64,000 nt of DNA from Pectinophora gossypiella (taxonomy: Eukaryota > Arthropoda > Insecta > Lepidoptera > Gelechiidae): positions 27,251,700-27,315,699 of the forward strand of contig NC_065433.1 in NCBI RefSeq assembly GCF_024362695.1, read 5' to 3'. Below are positions 55,030 through 64,000 of the stretch, one piece after another. The notes beneath the pieces are model-generated. The model was not told the DNA's origin. It saw only the letters and a list, made by a program, of their open reading frames with translations, and ran no database searches. Position 1 is the stretch's first letter. Every line of letters starts with the position of its first letter. Position numbers and translations under genes: made by a program.

Positions 55030-55410
55030 CCCAGCAGTGGAACACTGGTGCTAATTCCTGCAGATACCATCTAATTTTATTTTATTTTTATATTTTAATT
55101 ATACCTGTCATTTTCTTATCCGCTGAAAATGAAAAGGACGGGTAATCGACAGGCATAAAATTTAAGGAACACACATCAATTATTTTAAGCAGAAATCTAA
55201 AACAACTGTCTAAAAAAATTACATCGGCCAATAACCCGACAGAGTTAAGTAGACAGTTTTATGCGCCCAAGGTTCATTATATTAGGGTTCATTCGTTTTA
55301 AAATTAATTTGATGATCCGTCCCTTTTCCTTTTCGGCGGATGAGAAAATGACGGGTATAAGTTAAAATAAAATTAGGAGGTGTCTGCAGGAATCGGGGCC
55401 ACTGTGATCG
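55030..55410. mobile_element. Palindromic repeat (family of 61831-62512)
   Basis: The left end is ggtgctaattcctgcagata and the right end is gtgtctgcaggaatcggggc. The arms pair through tcattttcttatccgctgaa / tcggcggatgagaaaatgac. Confidence 0.7.
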
Positions 55411-55894
55411 GCACATGCATAGTGCCCGGACCTCTCTCCCCTGGCAACTTATCCAGACAAGCTTCTTGGACACGAGTTTCGTCAATTCTCGTCAAGGCTT
55501 GTCCGGATTGTTTGCTTTAGTATCCTTAAAGATGTATGCTAATTATATATTAATCTTTAAAAAAAATTGTTTAAAGATTTACTGAAATGATATTTTTTTA
55601 AAGATGAATATAATTAGCCTACAGTAACATTCGATATAAGTACTCTAAGATAAAAATCTATTCTAATCAACAGATATATTCGCCATGTATATATTTAATA
55701 CTCGTAACTTTTTTCGGCTTTCTTTTTCCCTTGTTAATCTCACTAATGCAATGTAATGTTAATGTATTCAAGAGTCAATACAGTTTCGCTCTTCAATTGT
55801 TTCTAACGATTAAAAAAAGAGAAACCCACCCCCACAGTAGATATTTGTTAGATGGCAAATTTTCTACATCGCGGTAAGTTAGCTACACTAATTA

Positions 55895-55991
55895 TAGACC
55901 TCTCAGCGTTAGACCTCCTAATGATGTAGTTATCAGAAAAAAATAGACCTCTCAGCGTTAGACCTCCTAATGATGTAGTTATCAGAAAAAA
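55895..55991 (+). repeat. 49-bp tandem duplication
   Basis: tagacctctcagcgttagac ... gatgtagttatcagaaaaaa occurs twice in direct, nearly perfect succession (55895 and 55944). Confidence 0.95.
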
Positions 55992-56227
55992 CTATTAACA
56001 GAACGAAACTTCTAAAGTTATTTTTTATAATTTGCTAATTAACTTTATTTTTAGGATTATCTATCTACTTTTTTTTTGAGTTTAGTATTTTTTTATTTTT
56101 TTGTCGTTTTTTTTTAAATAAAAGCAATAACTTACGTGCACGTGGCCCGCCTCCATTGTCCCCTCGATTACTCTTGGCCTCTCCGAAACATTGCAACAGT
56201 TCTTAATTCTACTTCTACATCACTTTT

Positions 56228-56314
56228 TTTTGCCGTGACTTATTGTAGATTTGCCGCAGATGTCATTAACTACTTGGCTGGACAAATGGGGAGCGCTGAA
56301 GGCTCTCACCCGGT
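56228..56314 (-). mobile_element. LINE 3'-end fragment
   Basis: Poly-T, then gccgtgacttattgtagatt and gacaaatggggagcgctgaa: last ~85 bp of the family at 660-983, inserted in duplication copy 1. Confidence 0.7.
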
Positions 56315-56714
56315 GCTTCTATAACACTAACTTATCCCTATCACAAAAAAGCGCGCTACACAGTAACATATATTATAATATTATAATCGTCGCATATTTA
56401 GCGGTTGATAAGATAACCTACATAAAGCAATAAACACAAACGTGGTTTAAAAGACACAACTCGTGTGTTCTATAGATTCTTAAATAAGTTTTAAAATTAC
56501 GAAGCGTGACTGAGTACGCTTCGCATCTCCTAAACATTATATCACTTTTTTTTTTACGCGCGTACCATAAAGTGTAGTTTAATTATCAAATGATATATTA
56601 AAGTTGCGTCCATAGCTGTATAATTATAAATACACTCTGTGGTAAGCACGGTCGATATTATTACTTATTAATATTACAAGCTTCAAGCTTTATTTAAGAA
56701 CCAGTAACAACTCT

Positions 56715-57004
56715 CATCATTTCCCTAGCATTATCCCGTAACTACCTAACCTGAAGATTTGACAGGTTTTTTTCCCCGCCTTTTCAAACCGCGAAGGGAA
56801 AACCAGCGCAATACAGGTTAAATCACATACTTCCGAAAATGCATTTCTCGGGAATGTGGATTTCCTCACGATGTTTTCGCTTACCGCACGTGATTATCAT
56901 TTATGATCCAAACATGAATTCGAAAACAAATTCGACAATCATTTGTTTCGCACAGACCGTGCGAGAGTAAGTGAGAGGCAAGTGTTCTACCGACTGGCTT
57001 CCAG
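56715..57004 (-). mobile_element. SINE-5 copy, 9-bp TSD
   Basis: Body shared with 16257-16595 (cctagcattatcccg, tttcctcacgatgttttcgc, aacatgaattcgaaaacaaa). Direct repeats aacaactct lie at 56706-56714 and 57005-57013. Confidence 0.8.
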
Positions 57005-57417
57005 AACAACTCTAATAAACCTAATTATATAATTCAAAACAAGATTTACAATTACTTACTGGAAAGTTTAAAATAGAATCTTGTTGTCGGAATATACTTA
57101 AATTAATTTTAATTTCATTTCTTATAATCACCGCGCAAGATAGAGGATATCACTTTCTATTTTTTTTTCTTAGCCATAATAGTTCTTCTGGTGAAATAAT
57201 TTTGAATGCACAATTTCAAATTACGGAAGGTGGCAAAGATGTGTTACTGATTTCTTAAGTAAAGCTTTAGAAATGTTGCAATGGTGACCCACCTCCTTTC
57301 CCCTCGGTCACTCCCGGCCGCTCCGTGGCATTGCATCATTTCTAAATTCTACCATTATAGCACTAACTTATCACTAACATGAAATCCGCCGTTCTGTTTC
57401 CACGCGACATCGGTGCT

Positions 57418-57461
57418 GTGCTGTATACGCCACACATGTGTATGTGTGGCGTATACAGCAC
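57418..57461. repeat. Perfect short hairpin
   Basis: 20-bp arms gtgctgtatacgccacacat / atgtgtggcgtatacagcac around the loop gtgt, perfect, plus one more pairing base outside. Confidence 0.95.
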
Positions 57462-57663
57462 ATTACCACCGTCGCGTATTTAAATCCACAGAAGGCATTT
57501 TTGAGATCGAGACGCGGCTTCTGAGATACATTTTATAATCTTGTATCACACGCATACCGCAGAGTAGTTTAACAATTATCAAATAATATTTAATTAAAGT
57601 TGGATCTTAGCTGTAATTTAACAATATAGCTACTCTGTGGTAATGCGCGGCTCATACTACCAC

Positions 57664-57826
57664 AGGGTGTTAGTGACATCGTAACGAATACTGAAGGGGA
57701 TGATTCAGAGTTAATATCAAGTGGAATTTTCCGTCGCAAAATTCATGTATTTCTTTGTTTTTTTTTTTGTTTATATCATCCCTCAAAGTTTTCGTTACGA
57801 TTTCACTAATACCCTATATGATACGT
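57664..57826. mobile_element. MITE-A copy in duplication copy 2
   Basis: gggtgttagtgacatcgtaa on the left and ttcgttacgatttcactaat, then accct on the right. Interior tatcaagtggaattttccgt. Confidence 0.75.
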
Positions 57827-58270
57827 ATACTACAACCTTCAAGCTTTACTTAAGAGCCAGTAACAACTTTAAATTACCTAATCAGATAATTCAATACAAG
57901 TTTTACAACTGCAGAAAAATGCAAAATGGAAATTCGCCATCGGAAATATATTTTAGATTTAATTTGTCATAGTCACCGTGAGCACTATTAGTTTTGCTTA
58001 AACATAATATATCACTTTATCAGTTTTTACTTTTTTTTGGCTATATCACTTTTTGTTTAATTTTTACCTCGCCATAATTGTTCTTCTGACGAAAAATGTC
58101 TTTAATGAAAGATTTTATTTTGTGGTGGTAACATCGATGTGTTACTGAATTCTTAAGTAAAGCTTTAGAAACGGTGCAATGGTGACCCACCTCCCTTCCC
58201 CCTGGTCACACCCGGCCTCTCCTGGCATTGCACCACTTCTAAGCTCCACCATTATACACCTAACTAACTT

Positions 58271-58955
58271 AACACTAAAGTCCAAAGATGGGGTTGTCAC
58301 TTTACAATAACGTCCAAGATCCAGTAGGACTAACCTAACCTAACCTAACACTAAGGCAGTGGTTACTGACACGCTACAAACTAACTTACATGTAAAATTT
58401 ACCTACATATAAAAATATAATTCTTATCCTTAAACTTAAATGCTACTACTTACTACTTTTTCCTACCAGTGTACACCTTTTTATCTACTTATATAATATC
58501 CCATGAACTAGCACGAGATCAGAGAAGGACTAACCTAATATATAAAAAATAATATAAAAAATTCAAACATAAACATGAAATTATAAGAAACAACGTCCCT
58601 CCAAAAAGAGATCTCGTGCGTAAAGTGTCTACTTACTACTAATTAACATCAAATATATACTTTTACCTATATTTTCTTTGCATTCCGATTTCATAATAAA
58701 AATTGCCACTCTAGCCAAGTTGCAAATGTTTCCCTTTATACACTCGCTAAAGTGTTACCCGCGCGAATCGGAGGTGAAATTCGGGAGGGTAATACGTTAG
58801 TGACTTTAAACATTGAACCATTTGCAATTTAGCCATGTCCTTGTGCGTAGTAACTGGTCATATCGCTATAAACTTCCTATCGCAGAAGAAGTAAATAACA
58901 ATTTGAATAGTCACAAAACACTTCTTAACTGTCGGGAAAAGTCACAAAGAGATAA
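58271..58955. other. Intergenic, unassigned, with a short (CCTAA)n
   Basis: 58330-58350 reads ctaacctaacctaaccta, the insect telomere unit repeated three to four times. The rest is AT-rich; the stretch 58720-58840 (gccaagttgcaaatgtttcc ... gggagggtaatacgttagtg) may belong to the SINE-like unit that follows. Confidence 0.4.
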
Positions 58956-59060
58956 TTGGATCGAAAAAACTTAACTTACTCGGCCGGGATTTGAACCCGC
59001 AACTCTCCTTATCCTGAGAGCTGCTGGTTTAACTCCCGCTCGAGAACGCCGAATCAGATT
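58956..59060 (-). mobile_element. tRNA-like SINE head
   Basis: In reverse, gagagttgcgggttcaaatc then ccggccgag gives a B box and a tRNA-like arm; an A-box-like gcgttctcgagcgggagtt lies upstream. No closed acceptor stem, so not a tRNA gene. Confidence 0.5.
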
Positions 59061-59881
59061 TTTTCAATCTAATTTTCTCCAACCCTAATTGACGATTCCA
59101 AGATAGAATAAAAGTGACATTTCCTCTATGATATCGGAACGAAATAACAAGTCATAAAATATGGAAAAAGTACTGCATGGCCTTTCAAATTTACAGGAAT
59201 AGAGAAGAGAAGGGTAATGAACTGATATAATCTTTCACTAACCTTATCACGGAACTCGCGCATCGCGCGCTACGACGTGTGACAACTATAGAGTTGGTTA
59301 ATTATGCCATTTGACGGTTAATCATCAACTAACTCTATTGCTATCGCGTCGCGGCCGATATGCGGTTCCTGTGCTAAGGTTACTGGATGAATGAAATATT
59401 TTGACTAGTTGTTACTTGTCAATTGTGGCGAACTGAGCTTACGTACTCGCATCCTAGTTTGCCAGTTCTTAAAGCAACAGCTTCTTTAAGAGCTACCAAT
59501 CTAAATTTAAGTCAATAAGATTAGTCCACCGCAATCGACTCCATTGGCCATGTAATACCATCTAACAAGGTATAGAATTTATAGAAATAGAAAAGAACCA
59601 TACGTTATAAACTCTATAAGTTGATACAGCTATGCCGAAAAACGATGCTTAACAGTTTAAGAAGAATAACGGAGCAAAATTTTATCCAATCATGAAATAA
59701 TTAGATCGAACTTTGCTCTGCCGTCAAGTAACTTAAACAGCGACAACACTAACCACCGTTTGTGGCTAAGCCGAAGTTACAGAGTTTATAACATGTAAAT
59801 TCATTATTTCATAACATAATTATAACAAGTAACTAATTTGAAAGGCACAGCCACTAAAGTTGCGTTATAATTAAAACAAAT
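59061..59881. other. Intergenic, nothing assigned
   Basis: 59280-59345 has an imperfect inverted repeat (actatagagttggttaatta / tcatcaactaactctat). Otherwise nothing was recognised. Confidence 0.4.
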
Positions 59882-59974
59882 AATAACGGGTTCTTACCGC
59901 GTTTAAATGGGGATATGAGACTATGGGGATGGGAGTTTCATATCCCCATTTAAACGCGGTAAGAACCCGTTATT
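59882..59974. repeat. 93-bp near-perfect hairpin
   Basis: Arms of 41 bp (59882-59922 and 59934-59974) with one mismatch around an 11-base loop. The arm carries taacgggttcttaccgcgtt. A single arm of the same repeat lies at 385-448. Confidence 0.9.
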
Positions 59975-60934
59975 ATGTGTTTTAATTATGATAATAACCG
60001 CGTAAACTTAAAACAATGTATAAAGTTGCGTTATAACGCTATAAACTATTAATCGGGGAGCTACTAGCGTAAATAATCTATACATCAAAAAGGCATAAAT
60101 AATAATAATATACTTAAAACTAAAAATAATAAGTAGATGAAACGAAATGTAAAGATAAACATAACTTAGGTCGGAAACTGGAAAATAACAAAAATAAAAC
60201 AAAAAAAAAGTTTAGTGTCTTTTATTAAAAAAAAATAATAAAAAATATAATATTTTAAAAATAGAGCACTGAGAATATATCTAAAAAGAAAATACGGGCA
60301 CAGCGGAGTAGGTAAATTATGCGGAATTCATAGTGTATCACTACAAGATTTATAATACTTCTGGGTATAGAATATGAAGGGAGTGAAAGGTTTGGTATTA
60401 AATAATCCAACTGCAGACCTACCGACTAACAGTATTTTGGTATTAAATAAAAAAAATAAGACGTTTTAAGCTTTTTTATTTTGTTTTGGAAAACAGAAAA
60501 CCTCTTTACAGCGTCACTTTCTAGAATTTACCTAATATTGAAAGATATAATTTAATGAGGAAGGTGTCAAAAGTACGTTTTTTAAAAGATTTTTATTGAA
60601 AATTAAAGGTTAGGTTAGGTTAGCGGTGAATATTACTTGCAATTATTTGGCGAGGAAAGATTCTGACAAAGAGAGGAAGAAAAAGTATGATAAAGTAATG
60701 TGCAAACTACTGTCATTAATTTTGGTGTAAAACGTAGTTAAAACTGTAGAATGTTTTCGGATTGAAGAAACAGTAACGAAGAGTGGGTAAAAAGTGTAAG
60801 TAAACGAATTTTCTAACGTGCCTCCATCATACCTCGGCCTAAGCAGGTGCCATGGTGATACTCTAGTAAATTCTGACTTTGACCAAAATGTGACTGACAA
60901 GAACGCGATAATAGGTGTGGAAAGATTACCAGAG
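59975..60934. other. Intergenic AT-rich stretch
   Basis: 60607-60622 is ggttaggttaggttag, three TTAGG-type units. A minus-strand frame at 60643-61014 has no motif and overlaps a MITE, so it is not called. Confidence 0.4.
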
Positions 60935-61075
60935 GGGTTGAAAAGGCCACACTGTAAAAGCAATATTGCAATTTCACATTTGCGCATATAAAAGTAGGTG
61001 CGCAATGCACACAAATGTCAAATAGCAATATTGGTTTTTTAGATGAATTGCTTCGATGTGGCTTTTTTAACCCTC
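60935..61075. mobile_element. MITE-C copy
   Basis: aggggttgaaaaggccacac on the left and gatgtggcttttttaaccct on the right; centre tttgcgcatataaaagtagg. Confidence 0.8.
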
Positions 61076-61544
61076 TAGGTAGAGAAGAAATGCGGATGCG
61101 AAACAGTTTTTTTATGTCAGTGTAGGACAGTTAACACTATAGAAATTGGGATCGATGAAATTTTGTAACGAAGAATGTGCAAAAACTGGAAAAAGGTTAT
61201 TTAAAAAAAAAAATGGTGTAGAAAACATAGCAAAGAGACGCTCTATCATTCCCTGAATAAATTTTAAATTTTGAAATCATAACTATAAATCACGAATTTT
61301 CTGTAGTGTCTCCAACGAGCTTCATTCATTATGACGATACTACAGTAAATTCTTACTTTGGCTAATTAATAAAATTAAATGAATGATAATGCAATAAGGA
61401 CTGTGGACCGGATACCAGAAAGGGAAATTAAATGAAATTTTGGTGTAGAAAACGGTTAATAATGTAGATTTTTTTTGAGATTGATGAAACATAAATAAAC
61501 ACGCCAAACCCTGTAGTGATACACAAACTAAAAAACAAAAGCGG

Positions 61545-61772
61545 TCGGTCTGCTAGATGACGTGCAGGGGCCGACGCTGGTGACCACTGGGAGAAGTACC
61601 AGTGGTCAATGAAGACAAGGTCTCATGTCTTAGTGCCTTAAGAAAGTCTGGCTCTTCTTGCCCTCCATTTCGGAACACAAGCCGGGTAGCCTGTGCCCTA
61701 GTGGAATAGAACAAGAGGGTGGTACCAACCCAGTTCGGATCCGGCACTTGAAATCCTCCCACCTGTGAAAAC
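61545..61772. other. GC-richer unassigned segment
   Basis: Base composition rises sharply against the AT-rich flanks (ggggccgacgctggtgacca, cttcttgccctccatttcgg). A 69-codon minus-strand frame spans it (61553-61762) without a motif I know. It is perhaps a fragment of an unrecognised retroposon. Confidence 0.35.
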
Positions 61773-61830
61773 TAAAAAAAACGCGACTCCGCCAAACCCT
61801 TGCTTTCTACACTACGAATATATTTTATAA

Positions 61831-62512
61831 TGATGCTAATTCCTGTAAACACCATCTAATTTTATTTCAAGTTCTATCTGTCATTTTCTTATCCGCCGAA
61901 AAGGAAAGGGACGGGTAATCGACGAGCATAAAATTTATGGAACACACATCAATTTTAAGCACAAATCTAAAACGACCATCTAAAAATTTTACATTGGCCA
62001 AAAACCGCCAGAATTATGTTGAAAGCACACGTCAAACAGTTTGTATACCAGCGAGATACCTTTTTGATTCGCCTGGGTTATTCATTCATTTATTAATTCT
62101 TCTAAAATTAAGAGCTGTCAATCATCCGTCCCTTTCCTTTTCGGCGGATAAGTAAATGGCAGGTATAAGTTAAAGTAAAATTAGGAGGTGTCTGCAGGAA
62201 TCGGGGCCAATGGTGCTAATTCCTGTAAACACCATCTAATTTTATTTTAAGTTATATCTGTCACTTTCTTATCCGCCGAAAAGGAAAGGGACGGGTAATC
62301 GACAAGCATAAAATTTATGGAACACACGTCAATTTTAAGCACAAATCTAAAACAACCGTCTAAAAATTCGCCCGGGTTATTCATTTATTTACTCATTCTT
62401 CCTAAAATTAAGAGCTGTCAATCATCCGTCCCTTTCCTTTTCGGCGGATAAGAAAATGACAGGTATAACTTAAAGTAAAATTAAGAGATGTCTGCAGGAA
62501 TCGGGGCCAATA
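61831..62512. mobile_element. Two adjacent copies of a palindromic repeat
   Basis: Copy 1 is about 61831-62209 and copy 2 about 62210-62512, head to tail. Both start gctaattcctgtaaacacca and end tctgcaggaatcggggccaa. The arms contain cttatccgccgaaaaggaaa and its complement. Copy 2 lacks about 75 bp of the centre of copy 1. Confidence 0.75.
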
Positions 62513-62953
62513 TTATCCTTAACTAATGCTAAAATTTGACGTTTCTAAAAAAAAAAAAAAGATCACATGGGCGGGATACGAATAATATAGATTATACATA
62601 GACATTGACAGGTCCAGGTAAGCCTGACAAAATAATTATAATTGTAGTTAAACATTTGGACAACAACAATATATACATATTGACTTTTGCTTCTAGTAGG
62701 TAGTAGGAGTCTTTTTAACATTTTCCTTTTCTAGTTGTATGTCTTCCATTTTTAGTTATTCACATCAGAATGGAACAAAGAACAGGGGCCTTATTATAAA
62801 CTCTTAGCGCGACCATGTATAGAGTCTGTACACAGCTGATTCGTTTATAAGTATAGGTACGCATTTAAGTATTTTGATAACGGACTACTATTGATGTACT
62901 AATTAATGAATTGTAATTAAAAATTATGAAATTATGATTACTAAACAAATACA

Positions 62954-63112
62954 GGGGGGTTAAAATGGCCACATCTAAGCAATTCATCTAAGAAAGCAAT
63001 ATTGCAATTTGACATTTGCGCATATAAAAATAAGTGCGCAATGCAAACAAATGTCAAATAGCAATATTGCTTTCTTAGATGAATTGCTTCGATGTGGCCA
63101 TTTTAACCCCCC
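62954..63112. mobile_element. MITE-C, nearly perfect palindrome
   Basis: ggggggttaaaatggccaca on the left and tgtggccattttaacccccc on the right. Arms of about 70 bp with few mismatches, centre gcgcatataaaaataagtgc. Best copy of the family. Confidence 0.88.
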
Positions 63113-63139
63113 AGATCTAAAACTGACAGAAAACATTTT

Positions 63140-63305
63140 TTTTCTATTTAACTTATTTATCAATTTTAATCAAGAAAATCGTAATAATAAGTCCGTAATT
63201 TTGTCACGTTTTTATATGACATCAATAGTGAAAAGCACATAGGTGCTTTTCGTGTTTTGACGTTTAGTAAAAATAAAAAGTAACTGATTTGACTAGTTTG
63301 AAACT
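63140..63305 (+). repeat. R5 repeat copy
   Basis: Follows R5 in the plus direction (ctatttaacttatttatcaa, gtgttttgacgtttagtaaa, actgatttgactagtttgaa). Confidence 0.65.
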
Positions 63306-63329
63306 AGTAAAAGGCCTGTTGGTTGTTGA

Positions 63330-63422
63330 CAATGCGCAGTTACTTTTATATGCGCAAATTTCATGTTGCAATATCGCTTTTTAGATGAATTAACTTAGTG
63401 TGGTTTTTTAACCCCCCAGTTC
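63330..63422. mobile_element. MITE-C right half
   Basis: tttttagatgaattaactta, then gtgtggttttttaacccccc. The left half is replaced. Confidence 0.65.
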
Positions 63423-63555
63423 TACAAAAATATCCGTATAGAACACGTACAGCTCTAAGGTACTTAATATAATATTAATATTTGTTCATTATTTTTAAGA
63501 AGTTTACTATGATACATTTAATAAATTAATCATTTCTAAACATCTAGTTTGTCAG

Positions 63556-63981
63556 ACTTACCCAATGAGGTTTTCCAGGCTACGTTCCCCAAAACAATAC
63601 AGATGGCGTTGTACAGTTTTAATATGAAAAATACCTATTTTCTTACTTTTTTTTTCGAGCGCGTATTCAAAAAATGAAGCATAGGTATATAAAAAGCATT
63701 GTTGCTTGACATTTAGATCAGATTATGTATAGAATTATGTTGCTACCTATATTGCTTCTCTTTATTTTGAGTAGAATAGTAGTAGTAGAATAGGTGGTAG
63801 ATGTAATATTGTGCTTGGGTGTAATACCAAGGGATACTGTTGATAAGTACCCAAAAATAAAGATATAAGATGCATATGTCTGTTACCTATAAAATTAGAA
63901 GGTTAAACGAAGGAAAAACTGTACAGCGCCATCTAAATTGTTTTTTGAGGATCGTAGCCTGGAAAGTCCTTCTTTCTCCTC
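63556..63981. mobile_element. MITE-D, long copy at the right end
   Basis: Left end ttccaggctacgttccccaa, then acagatggcgttgtacag. Right end gtacagcgccatctaaattg, then cgtagcctggaaagtcc. The interior is related to 39018-39415. Confidence 0.75.
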
Positions 63982-64000
63982 CCGGGCTGAGCGACCAGGC

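Larger units (their letters stand above)
56130..58270 (+). repeat. Degenerate direct duplication of a ~0.75-kb segment
   Basis: Matching blocks follow the same order twice, with the start of a third copy. The first is ggcccgcctccattg...ttaattctac (56145), tgacccacctcctttcccct (57287) and tgacccacctcccttccccc (58180). The second is aattatcaaatgatatatta (56583) and caattatcaaataatattta (57573). The third is aagcttcaagctttatttaa (56680) and accttcaagctttacttaag (57835). Copy 1 carries a LINE tail and SINE-5, copy 2 carries MITE-A. Confidence 0.75.

Noticed and set aside
60643..61014. 123-codon minus-strand frame
   Set aside because: Overlaps MITE-C at its start and shows no motif or coding bias.

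Overview
The window looks like nuclear DNA of a lepidopteran insect, probably a moth. It is AT-rich and crowded with tRNA-derived SINEs, 5'-truncated LINEs, palindromic MITEs and larger transposons. It also holds a minus-strand CLIP-domain serine protease gene whose exons can be followed through matching splice sites. The species call is an inference from repeat types and the protease; no database was searched.

Host gene (about 1130-27046, minus strand). Four exons at 9642-9488, 9103-8857, 8196-8064 and 1293-1130 join in phase. They encode a six-cysteine clip domain, a proline/threonine-rich linker, the activation site GR|VVGG, and the catalytic His and Asp of an S1 protease. The exon(s) with the catalytic Ser lie beyond the left edge. 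Two more minus-strand open segments (18767-17931 and 27046-26470) have splice sites and phases that would join them to the same gene. If they do, they supply a signal peptide and about 470 residues of low-complexity Gly/Tyr/His-, Asn/Gln- and Pro-rich sequence ahead of the clip domain. Introns of 6.8, 8.3 and 7.7 kb are packed with nested transposable elements.

Region 27-44 kb. No host gene is visible. It holds LINE tails, including a twin-primed copy at 31509-31750 with a perfect target duplication. There is a degenerate array of a roughly 60-bp core plus flanks (35640-38280). A 2059-bp foldback element (39961-42019) has about 840-bp inverted arms and a 9-bp target duplication. A 15-bp x 20 minisatellite lies at 44206-44505.

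Region 45-53.4 kb. A complete Ty3/gypsy-type LTR retrotransposon (44975-53410) has nearly identical 920-bp LTRs, a primer-binding site, gag, a canonical -1 frameshift site, and pol. Pol is broken by a one-base deletion in reverse transcriptase and by a Tc1-type transposon (48618-50253) with an intact DD34E transposase inserted in the RNase H region.

Region 53.4-64 kb. This is again intergenic repeats: a LINE end, palindromic elements, a tandemly duplicated segment of about 0.75 kb whose copies carry different insertions, several near-perfect hairpins and a cluster of MITEs at the right end.

I found no convincing new multi-gene system. The most unusual objects are the N-terminally extended protease gene, the foldback element with phased subterminal motifs, and the retrotransposon frameshift signal.
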